50,761 nt of DNA from Basidiobolus ranarum (Eukaryota > Basidiobolomycota > Basidiobolomycetes > Basidiobolales). Within the stretch, counting starts at the first letter, position 1. Each line of letters opens with the position of its first letter. A program made the position numbers and the translations under genes. Location: NCBI GenBank assembly GCA_040143965.1, contig JASJQH010000017.1:1-50761 (forward strand), read 5' to 3'. Of the stretch, positions 21,683-33,405 are shown in pieces. Below the pieces are notes generated by a model. The model made no database searches, had not been told where the DNA came from, and saw nothing but the letters and a program-made list of their open reading frames with translations.

Positions 21683-22264
21683 TGTCAAATCCCCTTTGAA
21701 GTCATTTGTATTCGATGACTTCTTATCTGCAGAAGCTTGTTCTTACTTACGGTATTCAACACTCGATACACTTAATTAGTGGCTGAGTTTGTTCTTTAAT
21801 CCTTGTTCCCACGCAGAGAAAATCTTTAATGGATCAGCCAACTACATTGCACCATAATATTCAATAAATTAATGCAAGACAGCTCTAATTATGTGCTGAA
21901 TATTTCCTTCAATTTAACCTAAAAACACGCTCAGTGATATTACCAAACAAGATATCTAATCCAATCCTTCTGTAAGACTCTTGCTAAACCTCTTCACAAG
22001 CCCGGATTGAGTGAGTCTCTTTTATTGTGACCCTTAAATAGTTCAAAACGAACTAGTTACCAATGCTTACGAATTCTGGAATCATTCCCCCACAAATCAA
22101 CACATATCTAACATTTAGCCAATTTGTTAGTTCGTAGCTTAGACTATGTACTTACAAATCAACTTGTATATAGAAACTATGCACTTATAAAATCAATATA
22201 GATGATAAATTATATATTTACTTGAATAAAGCACCACAATGTAAGTGCAGTGACCATAATATCA

Positions 22265-22925
22265 TTATTCGCTGGTCCTACGGTTCTTATTCGAATCAAG
22301 CTCTTCTTCAGATCCAATAGAGGCCTTCCGTTTCTTTGCCAATGTTACTGCACTTAAAGAATCGTCAAATTGAGTTTCTTCAAAATCCTCATTAGTATCT
22401 TCAGTAACTTCGTCTGTGCCATTAGCTTTAGATTTGCTCTCCTTTTTCTCTTTCATCAAACGCCGGTATTCTGTCGATTTGAGGCGTGTAAGTAAAACGG
22501 TGCTTAATGGAAAGTACTCAAAAGCTACTTTACCTGCTAGTTCGAGCTCGAGCTTTGGGAGAAAATCCGAAAATTCTGCGGTGCTTAAACCTTGTAATAC
22601 ATTATTGGTTGTGATGGTTTTCTTCGTTCCTGCATGCTCATTTGCGCTACGTTAGAGAGTTAAGGAAGTGTAAATGAAATCCACAAAAATCACTTCGAAA
22701 CCATAAAATAAGGATACATCGCTGTCAAATAACTAATAAATACAACTGCTGCTTTAGATATTGCTGACTTGGCTTCTCTGTTAATGATACTCCCGGAAGG
22801 TAACTTAAAATTAGTAAATACCAAGCACAAACTTCGAGACAAATATTAATTCAAATACAGACATCTTCCTTGGCAATGTCTACCAGTACAGATTTCGGTA
22901 GTTCGAGTTTGTCAAGAGGTAACAT
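22265..22925 (-). CDS. DPB4: DNA polymerase epsilon subunit, histone-fold (POLE3 / Dpb4)
   Basis: Dpb4/POLE3 pairs with Dpb3/POLE4 in Pol epsilon and, in many eukaryotes, in ISW2/CHRAC remodellers. Spliced exons give LELPKSVLVDIAKED, then LPSGSIINREAKSAISKAAV, VFISYLTAIANEHAG, TITTNNVLQGLSTAEFSDFL and LELELAEYRRLMKEKK, a complete histone fold aligning with human POLE3 without gaps in the first 20 positions. The C-terminal tail is acidic then basic (TEDTNEDFEET; KKRKAS). The ATG at 22925 abuts a TA run. Three introns; the first uses a GTCTGT donor. The last (22471-22533) is 63 nt, stopless and in frame. Confidence 0.9.
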
Positions 22926-23387
22926 GTATATATATATATAGCAGCAATAGTTGCAGTTGGTAAGATTACAGTAATTTTGAGCTTAAGGTCGTTTGTTTAT
23001 ATTTACTGTATGACTGCTTAATACTTGCTACATATGTTGATTAAGCCGGTGGTTTTTTTCAGTTTCAGATTTAGTACTATAAATGGTGGTTATTTGAGAA
23101 AGTGAAAGATTGCCATGCGCCAGACACATACTGACTAAATGGAAAGACAGACCAATTACATCAGAATTATTCAAATAATTCCAGTTACAGACGATTCTCT
23201 ATGGAGAGTAGATTATCCATTTTGTTAGCGTAAAACCCAATCAAAAATTCTCAAATTTTCGAAGGAAAATTTTTCATGATTAAACTTGGACAAGTGAACT
23301 CAGATCCTTTGCACATCTTCGTTCGTATATTGCCCGCCCACTCCTCCTCAATATATATCACTACTTGTACGTATACACACCCATATC
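22926..23387. promoter_or_regulatory. Divergent intergenic region DPB4 / TIM23
   Basis: 462 bases serving two divergent genes. A TA dinucleotide run (about 22926-22940) touches the DPB4 start codon. An atatata stretch lies about 35 bases upstream of the TIM23 ATG. Confidence 0.5.
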
Positions 23388-24243
23388 ATGTCTTTTACTT
23401 CTGAGGATAACGGAGAGGCTTTCCCTCAACAAAACTACGCTAGTAACGAATTCAACCAAGAATCTGTGAACGTCAATGACTTTCTTGGTAATATGGATGT
23501 CAACTCCAATAAGTTGCACCCCATTTCTGCCTTTGGAGGAGTTGAATATTTGTTCCTTGATGAACAAGGCTCGAATGTAAACGTTGGTCAAAAGCCTGTC
23601 GCTGGTGCCTTGCCTAGTAGAGGTTGGAGTGATGATCTGTGTTATGGTACCGGTACAAGTTACCTATTCGGTATGTAATCCTTGTTTATATATTCTATAG
23701 CGTGATTTCCCCTTCATATATTTATTCATTTTGTGTATTATCTAAAGGTCTTACCGCTGGCGGTGCATGGGGTCTCATGGAGGGTCTTAGAAAGCCCGAC
23801 GGTAACAGTTTCAAGTTACGTGTAAACTCCGTTCTTAACTCATGTACTCGACGTGGTCCTTTCGTTGGTAACTCTCTTGGAGTTATTGGTAAGACACTTA
23901 CATAGTTCTTTGCTTCCAACACCCTTACTAATCCACTTATTTATTAGCTATGATGTATAATACCTTCAACAGCTCTATGGGAGCTGCTCGTGGTAAGCAT
24001 GATATGTTCAATAGCATTGGTGCTGCCGCTATTTCTGGAGCTATTTTCAAATCAACAGGTTCGTAGACATATCTTTCATCCATGATTGTTTGAAAACTAA
24101 CTTGCGATATTTCTCTAGCCGGTTTCCGTGCGGCTGGTATCTCTGGAGGCATTTGTGCAGCTCTTGCTACTGCCTGGAACTTGGGACAGGAGGCTATTGA
24201 GAAGATTCCAGAATTCTTCAAGAGCGACCCACAGTACGCTTAA
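23388..24243 (+). CDS. TIM23: Mitochondrial inner-membrane translocase subunit TIM23
   Basis: Tim23 forms the presequence translocase channel with Tim17. Four exons (23388-23670, 23748-23888, 23948-24058, 24119-24243) join to 219 residues, the usual size. The N-terminal ~75 residues are polar (intermembrane-space domain). The Tim17/22/23 domain follows: GTGTSYLFGLTAGGAWG, NSVLNSCTRRGPFVGNSLG, AMMYNTFNSSMGAARGKHD, FNSIGAAAISGAIFKST and AGFRAAGISGGICAALATAW, with Gly-rich helices. Introns are 59-77 nt with GTATGT, GTAAGA and GTTCGT donors. The stop is followed by aataaac near 24294, a likely polyadenylation signal. Confidence 0.96.
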
Positions 24244-24820
24244 GATGTCAATAAGATCTTTTTACCATGAATCTGTATACACAATTGCATTTTAATAAAC
24301 TCCTCATCTAATTTCGTTCTGTTAGAAGCATACAACTAGTGATTATGAATATCTTTCTACTCTTACACCTTAGCTACCATTCACTTCAACTCGTAATCAA
24401 TATGATCTAATACAGATGGGATGTGACTAGCTTAGTTGCAATCATTTCAAACAGAAAGTGAAACACCACAGCCGGATATATAGATTTGTGTCAATTCATC
24501 GCTTTACGGTTTCATGATCAATCTCAAATCGCTGTTGGGCAAAGTGAAACAGTGGCATTTCCTCAGTAATAAACCAATATATTAGCGCTTGGTTGGATTG
24601 CTTTTTAATTTCTTGGTCGAAACGGATAGTGACTTGGTATTTGGGCGGAGTCTTTTGTGAAGGTAATTCGAGGAGTACTCTTTATCAATAGTATTCTACT
24701 TTACACTAGATTTGTGGTAAAGCGGTTCTTGTTCTACGGACCTATGCTACAGAAGTCTTTCGAAGAAATCAGATTCGAGCGACCTTTCGATCTTGGTAAA
24801 GGTATCAGGATTTGGTCCGA
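24244..24820. other. Intergenic, no gene seen
   Basis: 577 bases between TIM23 and the next plus-strand gene. It should contain the TIM23 3' end and the next promoter; no other feature was recognised. Confidence 0.55.
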
Positions 24821-26640
24821 ATGATAACCACAAGGACTCCTTCTCTAATAGGAAGTCCTAGGAAATTCTGTTTGAGAGTCTGGTTTACTTCGTGGTGTTT
24901 GACATGCTTGATTCTTGTATTGCTAAAACTGCCTATTACCTGTGGAAATAAAAGTAGTACGAGAAGCAAAGTCCGTCCGTTAGAAAGAGTGGACCTAATA
25001 GATGTGGATACTGTCGAATATGGCTTCGTATCTAATGCAACATGGGTACCACCTGAAGACTGGAAATTCACTGCCAATGCACTTTCTGCTTCGCAAAATA
25101 TGTTTGTTATTGAGGATTTCAAGTGCACTAATATAAACACCAAAGAAGATGTTTGTGCGAAAATTCGGAACGCCTACGACAATGCGGGCCAACGAATAAC
25201 CGCCGTACTTGATATTAAATCACCAATATCAGTTCAAGTCAACATAAGGTACATCTTTTCTTACTACCGCTCTTCTCCGTATTGATTTTAATGTTTCTAG
25301 ATCAGGAGATTCTGTGAATCTAAGTTGAGCCGACTGTGTAAATCAAATACATTGGGTCAGGCAAGTGCCGCCTCCTACTGGGCCATGGAGGGATTCGAAG
25401 AGAACTCCATAGATCCGAATTACATGTATCCCCAGGTATATGCATGTTAGATTTGAAGTTTATGGTTCGTTGCTAACTCTAAACAACTAGGCCTTAGTCA
25501 AGCAGCTTGGGGTTCAATTTGCCTTTTCTAAGTTTGATATAATCGCTGGTAAGTAAGGCTTGGACCTATTCTTTGCGTATATGTTACTCATCCGCAATAA
25601 TCTCAGAGCATAACTCGGATCGACGTAGTTCTGTCTGGTTTCAGGTAATAACAATCCACTAGTTGAGCTTTCGTGACCTATAGCACATCGATATTAAAGC
25701 ATGTTTGAACTTTCTTTAGGAAGACGGGCCAATCAAGTCCAACCAATATGAGTTCGAATATATAGGTATTTTCTGACTTAATTTACAAGCGTGGCCTACA
25801 ATTTTAACACTGTACATTTAGTACTTCACGAGCTGCTTCATGGTTTAGGTAAATCAACTACTGCCCCTCTCTAAACATCAAATAAACTAACAGCAACGGA
25901 TTCTAGGGTTTGCTTCTTCTTGGAATAAGTATGTTGATGGATTCAACATGATCACACCTCCACTAAAAGAGGACGAAAATGGCTCTGGAAAGCTAATGGG
26001 CTTTCGTAAATTGAACATTTTTGACAAATATTTGGTGACGGGAAAGGAGAATCTTCACTTGAGCAATTACGAAAAACTTATGATAGAATCAACAAATGCA
26101 ATGTCTTCTTTGCCAAAGTTAGAGTGGATGAAAGCATTTGGCCAAACCTCCGGTGGTCTCGCAGCTCAAACTTTATTCAGCTATGTAACAGTCTCTAACG
26201 GACTCATTTTCTCATTTCCAAATGAAGAGGTTGATTCTTGGTCCAATGAAACGGACTCTGAGAATGTCACTGGTAGTGCTATAGAAACAGGGCTTTCACT
26301 CTACAGCCCAGCCCCTTTTACGAGAGGTAGTAGTATTTCCCATTTCGATAGTGAAAAATACAAAGGAACTTCGGAATTTCTTATGCGACCCAGTGCTGAA
26401 ACCGGGGCACAATTAGATCGGCCCGAGCTAGGTTTAGTTGCGGGTGCGTTTGGCCCAGGGATTTTGAAAGTATTTAGAGCACTGGGGTACAAATTAAAAG
26501 AAGACCCGCAATTCGCCCCACGCTCAGCTCCTCAAGTCATTACTTCGGCGTGCCGAACACTGAGGAGTAATTTTTCATGGAAGTATAGTCTTATATTGGT
26601 TACCATTAATTTAAGTTTCACCTTTGTACGTAGTCCCTAA
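24821..26640 (+). CDS. HELLHGLGF metalloprotease-like surface protein, probable GPI anchor
   Basis: The ATG at 24821 is followed by a basic segment and a hydrophobic stretch (LTCLILVLLKLPITCG), a signal peptide or anchor. After several small exons the zinc motif HELLHGLGFASSW appears at the start of the last large exon (about 25,900), an HExxH-type site with a Gly-His-poor extension. Upstream conserved pieces are YPQALVKQLGVQFAFSKFDI and EHNSDRRSSVWFQ; downstream is a long domain ending GAFGPGILKVFRALGYKL. The C-terminus has small residues followed by a hydrophobic tail (YSLILVTINLSFTFV), as in GPI-anchored proteins. I recall uncharacterised fungal proteins with this pattern but no name. Protease activity and anchoring are inference. 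Confidence 0.75.
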
Positions 26641-27484
26641 TACAAATCCAAAGCGAATAAATAAAATCATCGCCTCCGCTCATGTAAAACGTGTTAAAGC
26701 GCCACAGAGCGTCTGTATATCGGAAGACAAGTACAGAGTGGTATAGTATTTACTTGATGGTCAATTCCAACTACGCTATAGAACGGTGTAAGAGATACAC
26801 CGCAATTTGGAGACACACTAAAGTCGATATATATCAGTCCTCCAACATGATCTTCACACCAATACCATGCCAAAATGGTATTCTGGGTAGCACAGTATCA
26901 TCAGCTGACAACATCTCAATCAACGATGTGGTACAACTCAAATATAAACAGCTCAGCAGTCTCCATTTTTGTTTGTTCATTTGTTACGTAAAATCCTGGT
27001 AATCAAAGTGAAATTCAGTTCGTAACAACCCTTGATGAACGCCGAATGCTGAATGTTGAATGCTCCGTTCAGCTCCAGAAGAAGATTCTATGTATTTCAT
27101 GACAATTGGCAAACAAACCTTCCATGATCCCAGAGTTCAAGTGCAATAAGATGGCAAACAGGCATTTCATTGGACTTACGCCACACATTCACTATGTCCT
27201 AAAGAATCATTACCTGGCATTTTCTACTGTTTTATTGGCTACTATTTTTATCACACGTGACCGTTATAGCCAGCATAGTTGGTGTAGATTTATGGAGGGA
27301 GTTCATGTAGCAGTCAAGATCATTATTATTTCCAGAAGGGCTACACAATTATTATACTCCTCAGCCAGGAGTAATCATCCGTTGATTAACTATATTCTTT
27401 ACTATCTGCGGCTGCATAAAACCACATCTTTATTCATAACGATATTTCTGCTCTAAAAACCTCACAATACTATCACATATACTA
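26641..27484. other. Intergenic with unrecognised open frames
   Basis: 844 bases. Two plus-strand frames (26691-27002 of 103 codons, 27106-27456 of 116 codons) are open but show no motif, no matching splice context and ordinary A+T-rich composition. I do not call them genes. aataaataaaa at about 26656 is a good polyadenylation site for the upstream gene. Confidence 0.5.
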
Positions 27485-29625
27485 ATGGATCTTGGCCTAT
27501 TCTATCAGACCTCTGGTGCGCTTGAGCTAATGAACGAACATCTGTTGAAAGGTATTTAAAATGGATATATTTCTGTGTTTTAATAATTATTGATCTTATT
27601 TTGGAATCTTTCTATCTTATAGAAGACTATGTTCCTCCAGTTCATGTCTCCTCAAAGGTAAGCGTTAGACTTTTAAAGTCACTTTGAGACTCCTTAATTG
27701 ACCTTTGTCTTATTTTTACAGATGGAGGTAACGACTGAGGATCTTCAGGAAGGAATTGATATGGTACATGAGCTTATTGTATTATTTTATCAAAGCGTCT
27801 CCTGAAAGTATATACTTTATAGCAAGGAATTTCTTGGGAATACTCACATTTTAACCGCGAAGCACTGCGCCGCGAAAGGTTAGTAGGAATAGATCTACTA
27901 TCCTATTGAACAGTATTTGTCTAATCACCATTTTTAGAATCGAAAAATACTACAATTATCGTAGCCTTTCTACGACACGAGAAAGCATTCTCAAGGTTTT
28001 TACTTTTGTTATAGTTCACTCTTTCGAAAGGTATTAATCGTTTTGAAATATATAGGAGTTGTCCCCCATGCGGACCGATGGAAACTTTCTTAAATTTAAT
28101 TACGCCTCTCTTCGAGATACATGCTCGATCACTCACTTTCAATTGAGAAATTTGTTGTGGGCAACTAGCAAAAACGACGTTTATTATACGTGTAAGATAC
28201 TGAACTAACATAGACATTCGTAATCATCATACTCGATATATAACTTCTATTCAATTTTAGCGGAATATGGGATTGAACACTGGTCTCCAATTTGCAAGAA
28301 CTCACAAACTGTCATTGACTTTAAAGGGCATTCAGATTTAATCAATTTTAAAGCAAGTAGCTTGGTTTGTAAAGAAAACCTTATACTCGTAGGAGGTGAT
28401 ATTTAAGACATAAACTTGAGGGGATTTCAGTTCTCTAACTTTTGATCCAGGCTTCAATGGGGAGATCCTTTGTAAAAATGTTAATAACGAGGATGGCTTT
28501 CGTTCTGGTGTAGTGACCCAGAATTTGAATGGAATCACTAATCACCTGGATATCTCGGAGTCACGTAGTGGAGGTTTGAATCATATCTCAGGGCTACGTA
28601 TCTCATCAATCTATATTTATGCCTGACTTTGTATAGCACTTCAAGCGATTATCTCCAGCAATGACTGCTGTGTGCGCATGATGGACTTGGAAACGTTTCA
28701 AATAACAAATACATTTGAATTCGAATGGCCTGTCAATGTAACAACACTGTTTTTAGACCATTGACTTTTATGGAATTCTAGCTTAACCTTTACCTATTGA
28801 ATAAGTGTGCCGTCTCGAGCCCTGATAGAAGATTACTCTCAGTCGTCGGTGATGATACTGATTGCTCAATTTTAAATGCTGAAACTGGGGAAGGTAAGTC
28901 ATCTTGTAATAATTTACTGATACATGGCATATTCATATTGACCACTGTTTAAGTCATCCACACGCTATCAGGACATGTCGATTATTCATTTGCCACCTGC
29001 TGGAGCCCTGACAGCCGAACACTAGCCACTGGAAATCAAGGTTTGTTCCCCTTTTCTAGGAAGAAGCAGGCATGTTATATCAAGCGCTAACTTGTGCCAT
29101 TCTTTCGCGTTTTTAGACATGACAGCAAGGTATGCAGTTGGGCCATTGAATCTTTAATGTATGCAATGATTAACAAATGTGAGTAGATTGTACGATACAA
29201 GATATTTTGCCAAGTCTTTTTCGCTTTTCCAGACACAGATGGCTGCGGTTAGATCATTACGATTCTCACCGGATGGTCGATTCTTGGTGGTCGCAGGTAT
29301 GGATACTATTGGTTCTCCACTGAAATATCCCGAAATACTCAATTAAGTAATACCTTAGAACCTGCGGATTTTATTCACATCCTGGATGCACATTCATTCG
29401 ATCGTTCTCAAGTGATAGACTTTTTCGGAGAGATAGCAGGCATTAGTTTCCCGGAGGGAGAATCGGACTCGTTGTTTGTCGGGGTGGTTGACGATGATAC
29501 TGGGTAAGATTCTGCAGTGGAATTGAAGCAAATATCTTGTCTAACATGAACCATTCAGATTCAACAGTTGTATCTTGGAATTCACAACGGACAGACTGAA
29601 TTCGTTGGCTCAACTCTGCGTATAG
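27485..29625 (+). CDS. WD40-repeat protein of a fungus/plant-shared uncharacterised family
   Basis: The gene starts at the ATG at 27485 (MDLGLFYQTSGALEL) and is split by many introns of 45-100 nt. The signature before the propeller is QGISWEYSHFNREALRR, EKYYNYRSL and FQLRNLLWATSKNDVYYT. This matches plant WD40 proteins with QGIPWERL...YKNYENL and a fission-yeast relative (SPBC2A9.03 group, from memory). WD-like blades follow: VSSPDRRLLSVVGDD, LSGHVDYSFATCWSPDSRTL and VRSLRFSPDGRFLVVA. The last exon ends LNSLAQLCV with TAG at 29623-29625. Its role is unknown; a scaffold is likely from the fold. Confidence 0.8.
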
Positions 29626-29816
29626 GAAGGAACAACTCTCATCAAGGTCCTGTATGCCAGGAAATGGTGGGAAAATCGAGGGAGTCGAGGCTGTGATATT
29701 AGAAGTGTACAAAATTATTTGATTTACATATTTTGTGTGGAACATTAGCGAATTGTTTATTAACATTGGTAATAAAGGTTGAATATTCGAGTGAATATTC
29801 CAAAATCCGGACCGAA

Positions 29817-30771
29817 TTAACTGAAATAAGCTAGAAATTCCTCTTCCTGGAGAATTCTACCGTAGCAAGTGGAGTCAATATTTTCACTCATGTTCATGAA
29901 AATCGAGAGATTCATGCTGCTCTCTAGTATGGGATGTCAATACACTGGGTGGTACCGATATGAATGATGCATGGATCTCTTACCTTGTGTAGAAATCGGT
30001 TCATATGTAGGAGGCGGTTTAATCCAACCAGATTCGGTCCTCTAAATCTCAATTAATCAATATGTGGATTGAATTACGAAAATCTCCAACTTACCATATG
30101 ACTACGGTCAGAAGCAAAGGTAGTGAGATAAACATCAGCTGGAATGACTCGATATTTTCTATTAAAATGGCTTAGTTGGGCTTGATAAGAGAGGAGAAAG
30201 TAACTAACAAACTGACCGCTGAAATATTTGCGGTAATGAAATCGTCGAAGGAATAGTATATTCACAATAATCCTTAAATGAACAAGGGAAAGGTAAAATT
30301 GTATCGAAATCATATACAGAGCTAAATAAATTGTGAAGAATGAGGTTGAGTTTAGCGAAGAATTCATGTGTTCTTGTCAAAGACCTTACCTTGGAGTCCC
30401 TTTCCATATCAAAATAACATGATAGTCCTTTATGATTACTGTATCATTAATCAAGTGTATGCAAAATGAGACTGATTTGGTCTTCGACTCACCCATACTA
30501 CTGGGTATCCAGTTTCTCCACTTGCTTGAGACCACAAGGGAATCTATCAAGAAATTCTCCATAAATGTTTGTAGATAAAGCGAAACTGGTATAGAATAAA
30601 CTTTGGGCTTGCCTTCTTTTCTTCGTTTGAAATGAATGTCACATATACATTATTTAAACTTCCTTCATTCTCCAATATGCGTTTACATAAAAGATATATA
30701 TTCTCTTCGCAGTAGCAACTTGTGTAAGTACAGATTTCTTTTGCAGGCTGATAAGCTGAAATGATAGACAT
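29817..30771 (-). CDS. NTAQ1: Protein N-terminal glutamine amidohydrolase (NTAQ1)
   Basis: NTAQ1 converts N-terminal Gln to Glu, feeding proteins into the Arg/N-degron pathway. The catalytic triad is in place: Cys21 in TSCYCEEN, His in DYHVILIW and Asp in YDFDTILPFPC. Other family blocks are YVTFISNEEKK, YRVIPADVYLTTFASDRSHM and the end MNLSIFMNMSENID...FLAYFS. The ATG at 30771 gives MSIISAYQPAKEICTYTSC, matching the human N-terminus; an ATG 11 codons upstream is less likely. Several short introns; the stop TAA is at 29817-29819. NTAQ1 is absent from budding yeast, which uses Nta1 for both Asn and Gln. Confidence 0.95.
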
Positions 30772-31199
30772 ATTGAATATGGAAATAAGGGAAGATGGTA
30801 TCATTTAGATATTTTATGGGTGGTGAAAATCATCAATAAATCATGTTCACCATTGTATTACCTTCATTTGTAAAATACAAGTTATTTTGAAATGGTTAAA
30901 GTAGCTCATTTTATGGATACGATGTGTATTGTGTTGTGGTGAGGTTACCGCAATAACGCTTCTTTGATATAAATAAGCAGCCATCGAACTTTAAGTTCTT
31001 AGAAGGAACCTACACTACCAATGAAAAAAAGAACTGGTAGTGTTCGTCAAATACTCAATAACTAAAGATTGTTCAGCTTTATTGAGGATTAAGAAAAATC
31101 AGATAATAGTACTAATAACTTTACAAATAAGTAACACCAAGTGTTCACCTACTTCATTTTTTTTATATAATCATAAACATGTAATACAATTTCAAGGTA
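30772..31199. other. Intergenic between NTAQ1 and SKP1
   Basis: 428 bases upstream of NTAQ1 and downstream of SKP1, both minus. A short open frame at 31040-31258 (plus) overlaps the SKP1 3' end and is not supported. Confidence 0.5.
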
Positions 31200-31805
31200 T
31201 TAGCGTTCTTCAGCCCATTCATTTTCTTTACGGATTTGTGCTTCTTCCTCTGGTGTAAAATCGTTAACAATATTGAAGGTCTTACGAATTTCCTCTGGGC
31301 TTTTCCCCTTGATAATATTCGCCACAGTTTTACATCCAACATCGCTGTAAATATGGATAGTATTAGAATGAATAATTAATTCTGAGAATAATATTTAGCT
31401 TAACTTACAGTAAAGGTTTGATATCAAGATAATTGGCGGCAAGAATAATTGCAAATAACATCTCTTGGTCTACATCAATGTATTTACGATCCCACTCATC
31501 AATATCATCACTACGTTTTGGTTCGTCGGTATCTTCTTTAACCACAACTGGGTCGTTACGATGATATTCACAATATTCAATAACCTAAAAAATAAGGATG
31601 TTAGTATTATGAAGTTTGAGCTTTCAATAGTCAAATATGGAATCTAACTTACCTTACGAAGAACATTTCCAGTAACATTAGGTAAAGGTATAGGCATATC
31701 ACTTTCTCCGACATCTTCTAACATATTTTTAATAAGCATAGAACGTTCAGCTACTTCCTTGTCCACTTGGAAGGTTTCCTCATCAGAACTTTTTAAAATG
31801 ACCAT
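31200..31805 (-). CDS. SKP1: SKP1, SCF ubiquitin-ligase adaptor
   Basis: Skp1 links F-box proteins to cullin 1. Three exons give roughly 158 residues, the usual size. The ATG at 31805 gives [19 protein letters not shown], then [73 protein letters not shown] and the F-box-binding C-terminus [20 protein letters not shown] followed by WAEER. The frame stays open upstream of the ATG into a hydrophobic leader, which is not part of Skp1. PTC7 begins 415 bases away on the other strand. Confidence 0.97.
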
Positions 31806-32220
31806 TCTATAGTAATAACTATACTGAAACAAGGAAAGAAGACTATAATTAACACCTCGTCTCCACCACAAACTTGATATCTAAATATGCGTGTGCACCC
31901 TGCCGTCATCAATGCCCCCAAAATCTTATTGGTGATTTAGATGGGAACAAAATATAGATTTAAATATATGCAAGAAACTGATTACAGTGTGTGTATTATT
32001 CCAGACTGAACGGACCCTACTAACAAGTTCAATTTAAGGTTAAGGAATAGGAATGGGAAAAGACGGGGGCGAACGGGATAGGACGGGACAGAATGTACTG
32101 TTACTGTGAATATTATTTTGATTTGGACTTGAAACCAAAAAATTTCCTTTAAATTGAATCGAATAAATAGAGTTGGACAAAGAAGTCAAGAAGTAACTTT
32201 ACCAAGTAGTTGAAATATCC
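31806..32220. promoter_or_regulatory. Divergent intergenic region SKP1 / PTC7
   Basis: 415 bases shared by two divergent genes. A G-rich patch of repeated gacggg-like words at about 32060-32090 stands out in otherwise A+T-rich DNA; I cannot assign a factor. Confidence 0.45.
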
Positions 32221-33405
32221 ATGAGAACACCAAATTTTCGATATTTCGTGGGAAGTAGTTGGTTACCTAAGGTACCAAGAACCATAAAGAATGCTCAAGT
32301 TCCGGGAGTACCCAAACTTGCCATTAATTTGACCGAAAAAATTCAATTACCTGGCAAGGTAGATGCTGGTGAAGACGCGCTTTTTGAATCTCTAACAGCA
32401 ACACGTGCAGTTCTAGGTAACTCAAACACTTTCACCAATTTTCTTCTAAAAAAACCTCTCATGACAATGTTTAACAACCAACCCATTTATTCAAGGTGTT
32501 GCTGACGGTGTTGGTGGTTGGGCTGAGGTTAGTCCTTTTTGAATAGATGTTTTCCTTTAATTATATCTTAAATAACTTGGAAAAGTCAGGTGTAGATCCG
32601 GCTGTATTCTCTTGGACACTCATGAATAACTGTAGTGAAATAGCAGAGTTAAAGCAAAACGCTTCACTTCACCCAGGAGACATTTTATCTCAGGCATATA
32701 AAAAATTGCTCGAGGAAGGGAAGGTGGATGCAGGTAATCATTCGATCCTTTCCAGAATTCCCTCCAATGGAATCTCTAACAAAGCGTTGAATATTTCAGG
32801 GAGTAGTACAGCTTGCCTCTTAGGACTTTCTAAAGCCACAGGTAATATGGAATCGGCCAATCTTGGTGATTCTTCGTATTTAATCATTCGTGATGAGCAA
32901 GTACTATATCGCTCGAAAGAACAACAGCATTATTTTAATTGCCCATATCAGCTCACTGTACTCCCCAAAGATCACCCGAATCGCGATAATTACTGTCTAG
33001 ATGAACCATCACAAGCATTCCGTGGCTCACATCAACTCGAGGATAATGATATCGTGATCCTAGGAACCGATGGGTACTTTGATAATGTCTTCGATAGGGA
33101 CACCATATCCATCATGAAATTGATCAAGAACGAACTGAAAGGATTTAATGAAAATTCTGAAGATCAAGGAACGCTGAATGGTGTACAAAAGATGGCTGAA
33201 ACTCTAACTTTTGTCGCTAAACGATTGGCCATGGATAGAAGAAGAATATCGCCCTGGGCTAGAGGCGCTCGTGCGGCAGGAGCCCACAATGAGATCGGAG
33301 GGTAAGTAGAGGTGTGATCTTTTCTTCTTGTTCTTCTTTTAATATCTTCTTGGTAGGAAACTCGACGACATCACAGTTATGGTCACTTTAGTTCGTGGGA
33401 ATTAA
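32221..33405 (+). CDS. PTC7: PP2C-type protein phosphatase, Ptc7 family
   Basis: Ptc7 is a Mg/Mn-dependent Ser/Thr phosphatase of mitochondria, in yeast acting on coenzyme Q biosynthesis. Five exons. The N-terminus (MRTPNFRYFVGSSWLPKVPR) is basic and polar, as in a presequence. Metal-site and core motifs are DAGEDALF, GVADGVGGWAE (across a 32435-32495 intron), SSTACLLGL, SANLGDSSYLIIRD, DIVILGTDGYFDN and the terminal KLDDITVMVTLV. The stop TAA is at 33403-33405. Introns lie at about 32415-32495, 32527-32600, 32734-32800 and 33302-33357. Substrate is inferred from the family. Confidence 0.93.

Larger units (their letters stand above)
19586..22264. other. Long gene-poor region with short tandem duplications
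   Basis: About 2.7 kb with no confident gene. It holds three separate tandem duplications (20406-20465, 21257-21282, 21445-21540) and one doubtful open frame (21344-21682), listed separately. No transposase, reverse transcriptase or terminal repeat was seen. Confidence 0.55.

Noticed and set aside
26691-27456. Two plus frames of over 100 codons
   Set aside because: No motif, no splice continuity, no neighbouring signal; chance frames in A+T-rich DNA are the simpler reading.
29817-31805. NTAQ1 and SKP1 side by side as a degradation gene pair
   Set aside because: Both touch ubiquitin pathways, but the Arg/N-degron ligase is not SCF and the genes have separate promoters; adjacency is likely chance.
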